64,000 nt of DNA, taken from the NCBI RefSeq assembly GCF_016612865.1, contig NZ_JAENZZ010000001.1, positions 1,488,001 through 1,552,000 on the forward strand. Reading direction: 5' to 3'. How positions within the stretch are numbered: position 1 is the first letter of the stretch; every line of letters begins with the position of its first letter. Both the position numbers and the translations under genes were made by a program. A model generated the notes under the pieces. That model was given only the letters and a program-made list of their open reading frames with translations. It had not been told where the DNA came from and did no database searches. Below, one piece after another: positions 16,974-24,978 of the stretch. Origin of the DNA: Blastococcus sp. TML/M2B. GTDB lineage: Bacteria > Actinomycetota > Actinomycetes > Mycobacteriales > Geodermatophilaceae.

Positions 16974-17462
16974 ATGCCGAAGCAGATCCCGTGCCTGTGG
17001 TTCGACGGGCAGGCCGAGGCCGCCGCCCAGCTCTACACCTCGCTCTTCCCGAACTCCGGCATCGGCCCGATCACCCGCTACGGGCCCGACATGCCGCCGC
17101 CGATGAAGGAGGGCGACGTCATGACCGTCGAGTTCACCCTCGACGGCCAGCAGTACACCGGCCTCAACGGCGGGCCGCAGTTCCCCTTCACCGAGGCGAT
17201 CTCCTTCCAGATCCTGTGCGCCGACCAGGAGGAGACCGACCACTACTGGTACGGCCTGATCGAGGGCGGCGGGGAGGAGAGCCAGTGCGGCTGGCTGAAG
17301 GACCGCTTCGGCGTCTCCTGGCAGGTCATCCCCACCGAACTCCTGGAGCTCACCGGCGACCCCGACCCCGCGCGGGCGCAGCGGGCCACCCAGGCGATGC
17401 TGCAGATGCGCCGCATCGACGTCGCCGAGCTCCGCCGGGCCGCCGACAGCACCGACGGCTGA
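16974..17462 (+). CDS. VOC / PhnB-like protein (glyoxalase fold)
   Basis: A 162-residue VOC superfamily protein of the PhnB or '3-demethylubiquinone methyltransferase-like' branch. The N-terminal PCLWFDGQAEAAAQLYTSLFPNSGI, GDVMTVEFTLDGQQYTGLNGGPQFPFTEAISFQILC and CGWLKDRFGVSWQVIP are diagnostic. Despite the database name, no SAM site is present. A Shine-Dalgarno AGAGAGGA lies upstream of the ATG. It precedes a methyltransferase gene by 36 bases, but that gene has its own -10. Role unknown; many homologues are small-molecule or resistance-related binders. Confidence 0.88.
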   Translation: MPKQIPCLWFDGQAEAAAQLYTSLFPNSGIGPITRYGPDMPPPMKEGDVMTVEFTLDGQQYTGLNGGPQFPFTEAISFQILCADQEETDHYWYGLIEGGGEESQCGWLKDRFGVSWQVIPTELLELTGDPDPARAQRATQAMLQMRRIDVAELRRAADSTDG

Positions 17463-17498
17463 CCGCGGGCGTGGCGTCGCGCCACTAGGCTCCGGACC

Positions 17499-18251
17499 GT
17501 GCCGACCCCGTCCGCTCCGTCGCCCGCCGAGCAGCTCCCCCCGCGGAGCGCAGCGGTCTGGGCGGCCCTGGACCCGGTGATCGGCGCGGGCGCGGCGCTC
17601 CGCGTGCTCGACGTCGGCGGCGGCAGCGGCATCTTCGCCGTCCCGCTCGCCCTGCTCGGACACGACGTCACCGTCGTCGACCCCAGCGCCGACGCGCTGG
17701 CCACGCTCGCCCGCCGCGCGGCCACGGCCGGCGTCGGCGACCGGGTCCGCGGCGTCCAGGGCGACGGCGACCAGCTCGGCGAGGTGCTCGCCACGCTGCC
17801 GTCGGACGGCGGCGGCTACGACCTCGCCCTCTGCCACTCGGTGCTGGAGGTCGTCGACGACCCCGCCGGCACCCTCCGCGAGATCGCCGGCGCGCTGCGC
17901 CCCGGCGGCCAGGTGAGCGTCGCCGCGGCCAACCGCGCCGGCGCGGTCCTCGCCCGGGCCGTCGCCGGCCACCCCGTCGAGGCCCGCGCGCTGCTCGAGG
18001 ACCGCGACCCCGCGGCCGCCCGCCGCACCCCGGCCCGTCGCCGGTTCACCCCCGCCGACCTCCTGGCTCTCGTCGAGGGCGCCGGCCTGCGCCCCGGTCC
18101 CTGGCGCGGTGTCTCCGTCGTCGCCGACCTGCTCGACGCCACTTCCGGCGCCGACCCCGACGCCGTCCGCGCCCTCGAGCTGGCCCTGGCCGGCACCTCG
18201 CCCTACCGCGAGGTCGCCACCGGGCTGCACGTCCTGGCCGCGCACCCCTGA
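17499..18251 (+). CDS. SAM-dependent methyltransferase, class I
   Basis: A 250-residue class I methyltransferase. Motif I is LDVGGGSGIFAVPLALLGH near residues 38-56 with the acidic end of strand 2 in VTVVDPS; LALCHSVLEVVDDP is the motif IV region and LRPGGQVSVAA motif V-VI. The GTG start at 17499 lies seven bases after TAGGCT, a leaderless arrangement. The substrate is not identifiable. The next gene follows after 25 bases on the same strand and could be cotranscribed. Confidence 0.85.
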   Translation: MPTPSAPSPAEQLPPRSAAVWAALDPVIGAGAALRVLDVGGGSGIFAVPLALLGHDVTVVDPSADALATLARRAATAGVGDRVRGVQGDGDQLGEVLATLPSDGGGYDLALCHSVLEVVDDPAGTLREIAGALRPGGQVSVAAANRAGAVLARAVAGHPVEARALLEDRDPAAARRTPARRRFTPADLLALVEGAGLRPGPWRGVSVVADLLDATSGADPDAVRALELALAGTSPYREVATGLHVLAAHP

Positions 18252-18276
18252 CGCCGCACACGCGCCGCCGAACCCG

Positions 18277-19449
18277 ATGACCCCGCTGCCCCCGGACCTG
18301 GCCCGCCCCGACTACGGCACCGCGACCCTCGCCGACGTCCTCCCCGGCGTCGCCGCGGCGCTCGGCGTCCCCGTTCGGCGCGGCGACCTGCCCGCCGACC
18401 CGCTCGGCCTCACCGCCGCCCTCGCGGGGGCCCGGCGGGTGGCCGTGCTGCTCGTCGACGGCCTCGGGGCCGACCTGATCCGGCGGCACGCCGACCTCGC
18501 ACCCGTGCTCGCCGCCCTGGCCACCCCCGCCGGCGACCTCACCGCGCCCTGCCCGAGCACCACCCCGGTCAGCCTCACCACCCTGGGCACCGGCCTGCCG
18601 CCCGGCGGGCACGGCGTCCTCGGCTTCGTCACCGACGTGCCGGGGGAGGACCGCGCCCTCGACCACACGAAGTGGCGCGACGACCCGGACCCCGACACCT
18701 GGGCGCCGCAGCTGACCGTCTTCGCGCAGGCGGCAGCGGCCGGCGTCCCCGCGACCGTCGTCGCCCCGTACGCCTACACGGGCAGCGGCCTGAGCCGGGC
18801 GGCCTACCGCGGCGCCACCTACACCGGCACCGTCGGCGCCGGTGACCTCGCAGCGCTGGTCCTGCGCGCGCTGCACGCCACGCCGCGCGCCCTCGTCTAC
18901 GGCTACTTCCCCGACCTCGACCTCACCGGCCACGTCCGCGGCGTCGACTCCGGCAGCTGGCGGGCGCAGCTCCAGCTGGTCGACCGGATGGTCGAGCAGG
19001 TGGTGGCCGGGCTCCCCGGCGACGCCGCGCTGCTCGTCACCGCCGACCACGGCATGCTCGATGTCCCCGCCGGCACCCGGTTCGACCTCGATGCCGCACC
19101 GGAGCTGGACGACGGCGTCCGGCTATTGGCCGGTGAACCCCGCGCGCGGTACGTGCACGCCGTCCCCGGTGCCGCGGCCGACGTGCTGGACCGGTGGCGC
19201 GCGGTCCTCGGCGAGCGGGCGTGGGTCGTCTCCCGCGACGAGGCCGTGGCCAGCGGCGTGTTCGGCGCCGTCGACCCCGGCGTGGCCGCCCGCATCGGCG
19301 ACGTCGTGGCGCTGGCGCGCGGCACCTGGGCGCTGACCACCCCGGAGCGCGAACCCGGCCCCAGCAGGCTGGCCGCGTACCACGGCTCGCTCACCGCGAC
19401 CGAGCTCGCCATCCCGCTGCTCGTCGCGCCGGGCGGGTCACTCGGCTGA
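18277..19449 (+). CDS. Alkaline phosphatase / nucleotide pyrophosphatase superfamily protein
   Basis: A 390-residue phosphodiesterase-superfamily protein. VAVLLVDGLGADL provides the first metal Asp, CPSTTPVSLTTLGTGLPPGGHGVLG the nucleophile Thr region, and LVTADHGML the late metal-binding Asp-His. There is no signal peptide, so it is probably cytoplasmic. The ATG at 18277 follows the methyltransferase stop by 25 bases. Its last 12 bases overlap the end of the convergent AraC gene. The substrate is unknown; actinobacterial relatives are described only as type I phosphodiesterase/nucleotide pyrophosphatase. Confidence 0.86.
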   Translation: MTPLPPDLARPDYGTATLADVLPGVAAALGVPVRRGDLPADPLGLTAALAGARRVAVLLVDGLGADLIRRHADLAPVLAALATPAGDLTAPCPSTTPVSLTTLGTGLPPGGHGVLGFVTDVPGEDRALDHTKWRDDPDPDTWAPQLTVFAQAAAAGVPATVVAPYAYTGSGLSRAAYRGATYTGTVGAGDLAALVLRALHATPRALVYGYFPDLDLTGHVRGVDSGSWRAQLQLVDRMVEQVVAGLPGDAALLVTADHGMLDVPAGTRFDLDAAPELDDGVRLLAGEPRARYVHAVPGAAADVLDRWRAVLGERAWVVSRDEAVASGVFGAVDPGVAARIGDVVALARGTWALTTPEREPGPSRLAAYHGSLTATELAIPLLVAPGGSLG

Positions 19450-20418
19450 CCCGGCCGGCTCCGCGCCCCGGCGGGCCGACTCCCGCTGCCACTCCCGGGG
19501 CGTGAGCCCGTAGGCCTGCCGGAACCGGCGGGCGAAGTGGCTGGCGTCGGCGAACCCGCAGGCGCGTGCGACCGCCGCGATGGAGCGGTGCCGTCCCGAT
19601 CGGGACACCAGCTGGGCGCGGGCGCGTTCCAGCCGCTCGGCGATCAGCCACTGCTCCAGGTGCAACCCGGCCCCGGCGAACTCCGAGTAGAGCCGGCGCA
19701 GCGAGACGTTGTGCGCCGCCGCCAGCCGCTGCGGGCCGAGGTCGGGCTCGGTGAGGTGCGCACGGGCGTAGGTGGTCAGCCGGGTCAGCAGCGTCTCCTC
19801 CCGGACGGCGCGGGCGTACCGCTCGTCCCCGGCCGCGGAGACCAGCAGCGCACGCACCAGCTCGACGGTCGCCCTGCCCAGCGACGCCGCGCCCGGGTCG
19901 GCCGCGAGTGGCTCGGCGGCCGCGGCCAGCCGTTCCAGGTGGTCGCGCACCAGGTCGTGCAGCGGGCTCGCGCGCAGCCGCGGCGCCCCGCGGCGCACCA
20001 CGTCCGGCGGCAGCGCGAGCAGGTCGTAGGGGACCTGGAAGGCCCGCGAGCCGCCGGACTCCTCCCACGAGAACTCGTAGGGCGCGGTCAGGTCGCTGAC
20101 CATCAGCTGCCGCGGCGGCACCAGGGCCTGCACGTCGAACTGGCCGAACCGGCCGACGCCGGCCGCCTGCACGGCGAGCGCGACCACCGGCGGGCTCTCC
20201 ACCCGCAGGTGCCGAGGGGTGCGCACGAGCCGGAAGCCCGACGCGTCGGTGGTGAACAGGTTCGCGGCGCCGAAGTGCCACAGGTGCATGCGCGAGTGCA
20301 CGCGCTCGTCGGGCCCGAGGTGCTCGATCCGGCACGGGACCGAGGCCTGGTCGAACGCCGCGCGGAAGGCGTCGACGCGGTGCTCGGGAGCGACGGCGTC
20401 GGTGTCCAGCAGCTGCAT
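19438..20418 (-). CDS. AraC-family transcriptional regulator (AraC-binding-like N-domain)
   Basis: A 326-residue regulator with an AraC-binding-like domain (residues 1-200, including HFGAANLFTTDASGFRLVRTPRHL) and two C-terminal helix-turn-helix motifs: LGPQRLAAAHNVSLRRLYSEFAG and SIAAVARACGFADASHFARRFRQAYGLTPREWQ, the AraC signature. GGAGGAG precedes the ATG at 20418. It is divergently transcribed from an alpha/beta hydrolase gene across 198 bases, so it may control that gene and the MBL-fold gene behind it, but no operator repeat is clear. Effector unknown. Confidence 0.9.
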   Translation of the reverse strand: MQLLDTDAVAPEHRVDAFRAAFDQASVPCRIEHLGPDERVHSRMHLWHFGAANLFTTDASGFRLVRTPRHLRVESPPVVALAVQAAGVGRFGQFDVQALVPPRQLMVSDLTAPYEFSWEESGGSRAFQVPYDLLALPPDVVRRGAPRLRASPLHDLVRDHLERLAAAAEPLAADPGAASLGRATVELVRALLVSAAGDERYARAVREETLLTRLTTYARAHLTEPDLGPQRLAAAHNVSLRRLYSEFAGAGLHLEQWLIAERLERARAQLVSRSGRHRSIAAVARACGFADASHFARRFRQAYGLTPREWQRESARRGAEPAGSAE

Positions 20419-20616
20419 CGGCTCCTCCGGCGGAGCGGGACGTGCGGCACCTCCGTGCGGGCGCGTCCAGGGTGGCAGAGCGCTGCCGCACGGGGAACCG
20501 GCCCGGGCGCGCGGCCGGCGTGCACGCAGGAGCCGGAGCCGTGCACGCAGGGCCGATCGGGCCGCCCCGCGCGGTGCCAGGCTCCCCGACACGTCCGCCG
20601 ACCGAGGAGCCGACCC

Positions 20617-21486
20617 GTGACCGACATCCCCGCGCCCCGCTCGTCCGCCCCCGGCCCGCCCGCCGGCGGTCCCGACACGATCGTGCTCGTGCACGGCTTC
20701 TGGGTGACGCCCCGGAGCTGGGAGCACTGGAAGGCCCGCTACGAGGCGGCGGGCTACCGCGTGCTGACCCCGGCCTACCCGGGCTTCGAGGTCGAGGTCG
20801 AGGCGCTCAACGCCGACCCGACCCCGATCGCGGAACTCACCCTGCCCGCGGTCATGGCCCGCCTCGAGGAGGTGGTCGGCGGCCTGGAGCAGCCGCCGAT
20901 CCTCATCGGCCACTCCGCCGGAGGCACGCTCGTCCAGCTGCTGCTCGACCGCGGGTACGGCGCGGTCGGCGTCGTGCTCAACTCGGCTCCCACCGAGGGC
21001 GTGCGCGTCCACCCGCTGTCCCAGCTGCGCGCGACCTTCACGGCGTTCAAGAACCCGGCCAACCGGCACCGCGCCGTCCCGCTCACCTACGAGCAGTGGC
21101 ACTACGCGTTCACGAACACCTTCGACGAGCCGGAGTCCCGCGCGCTCTACGAGCGGTACGCGATCCCCGCCTCCGGCCGGATCCTCTGGAGCACGGTGCT
21201 CGCGGACTTCATGCCCGGCCCCCAGGACGCCGCCGTCGACTACCGCAACCCCGACCGCCCGCCGCTGCTGTTCATCTCCGGCGGGGAGGACCACATCATG
21301 CCGCCGAGCGTGCAGCGGTCGAACGTCGAGCACTACGACGACGCGCTGCTCACCGAGCACGAGGAGTACCCCGGCTACGCCCACCTGCTGCCCGCGCAGG
21401 CGGGCTGGGAGGCGATCGCCGACCACGCCCTCGCCTGGGCCCAGCGGCACGCGACCACCCCGCGGCGGGCGGGCGCCCGGCCGTGA
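20617..21486 (+). CDS. Alpha/beta hydrolase
   Basis: A 289-residue alpha/beta hydrolase. VLVHGFWVTPRSWEHW forms the oxyanion region, the nucleophile elbow is GHSAGG near residue 98, FISGGEDHIMPP carries the acid, and GYAHLLP the catalytic His. GAGGAG lies before the GTG at 20617. It diverges from the AraC regulator and its stop overlaps the following MBL gene as GTGA, so the two hydrolases are cotranscribed. Relatives are annotated as esterases or haloperoxidase-like hydrolases; substrate unknown. Confidence 0.88.
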   Translation: MTDIPAPRSSAPGPPAGGPDTIVLVHGFWVTPRSWEHWKARYEAAGYRVLTPAYPGFEVEVEALNADPTPIAELTLPAVMARLEEVVGGLEQPPILIGHSAGGTLVQLLLDRGYGAVGVVLNSAPTEGVRVHPLSQLRATFTAFKNPANRHRAVPLTYEQWHYAFTNTFDEPESRALYERYAIPASGRILWSTVLADFMPGPQDAAVDYRNPDRPPLLFISGGEDHIMPPSVQRSNVEHYDDALLTEHEEYPGYAHLLPAQAGWEAIADHALAWAQRHATTPRRAGARP

Positions 21487-22277
21487 AGGGCGTGCGGCTC
21501 ACCCACGTCGGCGGGCCCACCGTCCTGATCGAGACCGGCGGCTGGCGGCTGCTGGTCGATCCCACCTTCGACGCCCCCGGCCGCAGGTACGCCTTCGGCT
21601 GGGGGACGTCCTCCCGGAAGGTGGCGGGGCCGGCCCTCCCGGTCGAGCAGGTCCTCCCCGTCGACGCCGTCCTGCTCAGCCACGACCACCACGCCGACAA
21701 CCTCGACGACGCGGGCCGGGCGCTGCTGCCCTCGGCGGGCGCCGTCCTCACCACCCGGCCGGGCGCCGCCCGGCTGGGGAACGGCGCCCGCGGGCTGCAC
21801 CCCTGGGAGACCACCGAGCTCGAGGCGCCCGGCCGGCCGGCCCTGCGGGTCACCGCGACACCGGCCCGGCACGGCCCGCCGCTCAGCCGCCCGGTCGCCG
21901 GGCACGTCATCGGCTTCGCGCTGGAGTGGCCCGGCCAGGAGGACGGCGTGCTGTGGATCTCCGGCGACACCGTGCTGTTCGGCGGCGTCCGGGCCGTCGT
22001 CGACCGGCTGCGGATCGACACCGCCCTGCTGCACCTGGGCGGCGTCCGCTTCCCGGTGACCGGCCCGCTCCGTTACTCCATGACCGCCCGCCAGGCGGTC
22101 GAGCTGGTGGCCCGGGGCGGGCTGCGGACCGTCGTCCCGGTGCACTACGAGGGCTGGTCGCACTTCCGCCAGGGCCGGGACGCCGTCGAGCGGGAGCTGG
22201 CGACCGCGCCGGCCGACGTGCGCGAGCGCGTCCGCTGGCTGCCGCTCGGGCGACCGGTCGAGCTGGTCAGCGGCTGA
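21483..22277 (+). CDS. MBL-fold metallo-hydrolase (UlaG-like)
   Basis: A 264-residue metallo-beta-lactamase-fold protein of the UlaG-like branch. The motif LLSHDHHADNLDD near residues 62-74 supplies the metal ligands, with further ligands in TPARHGPP, WISGDTVLF and VPVHYEGWSHF. The GTG start overlaps the preceding hydrolase stop by four bases, and its end overlaps the convergent ferredoxin-like gene by 11 bases. The reaction is not known; the pair with an alpha/beta hydrolase suggests sequential action on one compound, which is inference. Confidence 0.88.
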   Translation: MKGVRLTHVGGPTVLIETGGWRLLVDPTFDAPGRRYAFGWGTSSRKVAGPALPVEQVLPVDAVLLSHDHHADNLDDAGRALLPSAGAVLTTRPGAARLGNGARGLHPWETTELEAPGRPALRVTATPARHGPPLSRPVAGHVIGFALEWPGQEDGVLWISGDTVLFGGVRAVVDRLRIDTALLHLGGVRFPVTGPLRYSMTARQAVELVARGGLRTVVPVHYEGWSHFRQGRDAVERELATAPADVRERVRWLPLGRPVELVSG

Positions 22278-23184
22278 CCGACACCCGGTGCCAGGTGCGC
22301 ACCCGGCCCGGCCGGACCGCCGAGCAGGTCAGCGGCACCGCCTCGCCCGACGGGCGGCTCTCCACGACGACGGTGACCGTCCCGGCCGGGCCGGCCAGCG
22401 CCACCTCCCACCGCTCGGTGCCCGCCGCCGGATCGGGCAGCCGGGTGGCGCCCAGCGGGGCCAGGTCGTCGACGCCCAGCAGACCGAGCTCCTCCCGCGC
22501 GCCGTGCTGCGCGGCCTGCACGGGTGCGGCCAGGCCGGCCCGCCCGCGCAGCCACGCCAGCGCCACCTCGCCCTGCTCGTGCGCGGCCACCAGCAGCCCG
22601 CCGTCGCCGGGCACCTGCCCGTAGTAGAAGCCGTGGGGGAGGACGACGACGTTCGCGGCGAACCGGTCCCCGCCCAGGTGGCTGCACTCCCACACGTCCG
22701 CGGCGGGCATCGCGCGCGCCAGGGGCCGGCCGCGGAGCGCGCAGCACGCGTCGTGCCCGCCGTGCGTGCAGACCAGGTAGGTGGGCAGCGACGCCGGCTC
22801 GCCCACCGACCCGTCCCAGGGGGCGGTGAGCAGGTCGGCGTCCGACGTCCGCACCGACCACCACAGGCCCTCGCGGCCCGGGCGGCTGTCGGCGTACGCC
22901 CAGCGGCCGCCGGCGTCGGCCAGCCGATCGCCCGGGCGGCGCACCAGCAGGACGCGGACGTCCTCCCGCCGGGCCCGCTCCGCCAGCAGCGGGGCCACCT
23001 GCGCGTCGAAGCGGGACTGCAGCAGCGCGTCGCGCCCCCACGGTCCGGGCTGCTCCACCAGCAGCCACCGCTGCACGGGGGAGGCAGTGGCGATACCGGA
23101 GTCGCCCCGCGCCAGCGCCTGCACCGAGCAGCGCGCGGCGTCCAGCCGGCCGGGCGGGCGCGGCGGGAGGTCGGTGGCGGTCAC
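22267..23184 (-). CDS. Sucrase/ferredoxin-like protein (thioredoxin-like [2Fe-2S] family)
   Basis: A 305-residue member of the sucrase/ferredoxin-like family, which has a thioredoxin-like ferredoxin fold. The conserved Cys pairs are in LVCTHGGHDACCALRG near residue 135-150 and in WECSHLGGDRFAANVVVLPHGFYYG around 167-191. An [2Fe-2S] cluster and an electron-transfer role are likely from the family. The GTG at 23184 overlaps the stop of the cupin oxygenase gene by four bases, so it is the third gene of the GGAD-repeat operon and a natural candidate electron donor to that Fe(II) enzyme; that link is inference. Confidence 0.85.
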   Translation of the reverse strand: MTATDLPPRPPGRLDAARCSVQALARGDSGIATASPVQRWLLVEQPGPWGRDALLQSRFDAQVAPLLAERARREDVRVLLVRRPGDRLADAGGRWAYADSRPGREGLWWSVRTSDADLLTAPWDGSVGEPASLPTYLVCTHGGHDACCALRGRPLARAMPAADVWECSHLGGDRFAANVVVLPHGFYYGQVPGDGGLLVAAHEQGEVALAWLRGRAGLAAPVQAAQHGAREELGLLGVDDLAPLGATRLPDPAAGTERWEVALAGPAGTVTVVVESRPSGEAVPLTCSAVRPGRVRTWHRVSVSR

Positions 23185-24455
23185 GACCCGGGGACGGCGT
23201 CCGGGACGACCGCGACCGACTCGGTGACCAGCCGGCGGGCCAGGGTGATCCGGTCCTCGGGCGCCAGCCCGGGCAGGTCGCCCACCTTCAGCTCGCCGAC
23301 GGCGAGCAGTTCGGTCAGCGCGTCGCGCACCGAGCTCGGGAAGGTGTGCGTGCGCCGGCCGCCCACCAGCGTCACCCGGCCGTCGTCGCCGTCGCGCAGC
23401 GCGCAGCGCAGCCGCGGGCGCAGCCGGAGGACGGTGTCGGCGGTGAGCGCGGCCGCGGCGGTCGCCTGGGCCAGCGGGGCGACCGGCTCGGGCCGCACCT
23501 GCGCCCAGGTCCGGGCGCGCAGCTGCTCGGCGATCTCGTCGGGGTCCACCCGGCCCAGCCACTCCTGCAGCCCGGCGATCACCGTGGCGACGTGGTCGCG
23601 GATCGAGTCGGGGCGGGCGAGGTCCACCCCCAGCGGCAGCGAGCCGCGCAGCGCCGGGTCCTCGGCGGCCAGCGAGCGGAGCAGGTCCAGCGCCGCCTCG
23701 GCGGCGCCCCAGCGGGTGACGGAGTGCACGCCGATGGTCAGGTGCGCGCTGATCTCGCCGAGCGCGGTGGCCGAGTGCAGGAAGCCGCGGGGGAGGTAGA
23801 GGACGTCGCCCGGCTCGAGGACGGCATCGACGACCGGCTCGCGGGTGGCCGCGGCGGCGACGTCCTCGCGGCGGTCGGTCCACACCTGGGTGCGCAGCGG
23901 GTCGCGCAGCACCGGCTCGTGGATGGTCCAGTGCTTCTGGCCGGCCACCTGCAGCACGAAGACGTCGTGCACGTCGTAGTGCGGGTCGAACCCGCGCGAG
24001 GACGGCGGGGTGACGTAGGCGTTCACCTGGGTGGGGTGGCCCAGGTCGGCGGCGAGCTGGTCGGCGAACTCGATCAGCGGCGGCCACAGCCGGTGCAGGC
24101 CCTGCAGGACCACGGTGCTGCCCTCGGCGAACAGTCGCAGCACCGCGTCCGAGCTGACCTGGTCGGCGACCTCGGCACCGGCGCCTCCGGAGGTGGTGAA
24201 GCGCTTCGGGTCGACCACCTGCCCGTCCTTGGCGATGCGCAGGAACGGGGTGCGCAGCCCGCGGCGGGAGAGCAGCTCGTCGACCGCGGCCAGGTCGAGC
24301 AGGTCGGTGAAGGTGTTGCCGGTGTCCGCCGCGCGGGTCAGCAGCGGGTGCCGGCCCCAGTGCTCACGCGCGAAGACCTCCGGCTCGGTGTTCGTGCACC
24401 GCCGCAGGGCCGGGCGGAGCGGCTGCTCCGCCCGGCCCTGCGGGGCGGGGTCCAC
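23181..24455 (-). CDS. JmjC/ROX-type cupin oxygenase
   Basis: A 424-residue cupin of the ribosomal-oxygenase (ROX, YcfD/MINA53/NO66-like) branch of Fe(II)/2-oxoglutarate oxygenases. The iron-binding H-x-D is in FDPHYDVHDVFVLQVAG near residue 150-166 and the distal His in YLPRGFLHSATAL near residue 225; QKHWTIHEP follows as in YcfD. A C-terminal winged-helix-like part of about 180 residues completes the family layout. ROX enzymes hydroxylate Arg or His in ribosomal proteins; related FIH hydroxylates Asn, Asp and His in repeats. The frame is open far upstream, but the GTG at 24455 begins two bases after the stop of the GGAD-repeat gene. Its substrate may be that repeat protein; unproven. Confidence 0.83.
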   Translation of the reverse strand: MDPAPQGRAEQPLRPALRRCTNTEPEVFAREHWGRHPLLTRAADTGNTFTDLLDLAAVDELLSRRGLRTPFLRIAKDGQVVDPKRFTTSGGAGAEVADQVSSDAVLRLFAEGSTVVLQGLHRLWPPLIEFADQLAADLGHPTQVNAYVTPPSSRGFDPHYDVHDVFVLQVAGQKHWTIHEPVLRDPLRTQVWTDRREDVAAAATREPVVDAVLEPGDVLYLPRGFLHSATALGEISAHLTIGVHSVTRWGAAEAALDLLRSLAAEDPALRGSLPLGVDLARPDSIRDHVATVIAGLQEWLGRVDPDEIAEQLRARTWAQVRPEPVAPLAQATAAAALTADTVLRLRPRLRCALRDGDDGRVTLVGGRRTHTFPSSVRDALTELLAVGELKVGDLPGLAPEDRITLARRLVTESVAVVPDAVPGS

Positions 24456-24457
24456 GC

Positions 24458-24724
24458 TCAGGCCGAACCGTCCGCGCCGCCGTCGGCGCCACCGTCCGCG
24501 CCGCCATCGGCACCGCCGTCCGCGCCGCCATCGGCGCCGCCGTCGGCACCGCCGTCCGCGCCGCCATCGGCACCACCGTCCGCGCCGCCGTCGTGACCGC
24601 CCGGGGTGCCGGCCGCGCCGTGGTCGGCCGCGCCCGCGCTGCCGTCGGCCGGGCCGTGCGCGCCGCTGTCCGCGCCGCCGTCGGCACCGCCGTCGCCGCT
24701 GGTCATCTCGTCGTCCAGAGCCAT
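24458..24724 (-). CDS. 88-residue GGAD-repeat protein, possible modified-peptide precursor
   Basis: An 88-residue protein starting MALDDEMTSGDGG and ending in ten exact GGAD units and GSA. A first region of about 45 residues holds degenerate GGAD copies (DGGADGGADSGAHGPADG) and three His, at 23, 35 and 44. There is no Cys, Lys, Arg, Phe, Tyr, Trp, Ile, Val, Asn or Gln. The ATG at 24724 has GGAGGAG seven bases upstream, and the cupin oxygenase gene begins two bases after its stop, with the ferredoxin-like gene overlapping next. I know no family. The design (short acidic leader-like part, repetitive core, adjacent oxygenase and redox protein) suggests a ribosomally made, modified peptide or a repetitive substrate protein. 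That it is translated is supported by the start signal and tight coupling. Confidence 0.7.
   Translation of the reverse strand: MALDDEMTSGDGGADGGADSGAHGPADGSAGAADHGAAGTPGGHDGGADGGADGGADGGADGGADGGADGGADGGADGGADGGADGSA
24470..24592 (-). repeat. Tandem 12-bp repeats encoding GGAD
   Basis: Ten uninterrupted 12-base units in phase with the reading frame encode GGAD, plus a leading Asp codon. Within the units the Ala codon alternates between GCC and GCG and the Asp codon is GAC or GAT in a partly alternating way, so much of the array has a 24-base period, indicating growth by duplication of two-unit blocks. Confidence 0.9.
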
Positions 24725-24929
24725 GGGCTCCTCCGCTCGTCTCGGGTCGGGCCGCCGGACGGCGGCTCTCCAGGGCTGTCCTACCTCCCGCATCCTGGCC
24801 CCACACCTGGTGTCCCACCAGCGGGGACCGCGCCTCCGTCACAGCCCCCGTCGCGGCCCCCTCCCCAGCCCGCATCACGACTGGGACACGGACCCGCGCC
24901 GCGGCCGCGCCCACGGCCGTCCGGGCCGA

Positions 24930-24935
24930 TAGTGT
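24930..24935 (+). promoter_or_regulatory. Candidate -10 element of dinB (TAGTGT)
   Basis: TAGTGT fits TANNNT and would start transcription near 24942, just before the LexA box at 24947, leaving a short leader of about 37 bases that contains the box and the Shine-Dalgarno. Confidence 0.45.
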
Positions 24936-24946
24936 CTCCCCAGGGA

Positions 24947-24962
24947 TCGAACACGTGTTCGA
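24947..24962. promoter_or_regulatory. LexA SOS box upstream of dinB (perfect palindrome)
   Basis: TCGAACACGTGTTCGA is a full match to TCGAAC-N4-GTTCGA and is palindromic over all 16 bases. It lies 16 bases before the dinB GTG, directly after the candidate transcription start, so LexA would block initiation. Confidence 0.88.
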
Positions 24963-24978
24963 CAGGAGAGGGGGCGGC

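Noticed and set aside
24470-24592. Short regular repeats as a possible CRISPR array
   Set aside because: Units are 12 bases, contiguous without spacers and in frame with a coding sequence that has a good ribosome site.
24364-24687. Alternative 107-codon minus frame over the GGAD repeats
   Set aside because: It reads the same repeats in another frame, giving an AAR/TAAP-type low-complexity product, and has no ribosome site.
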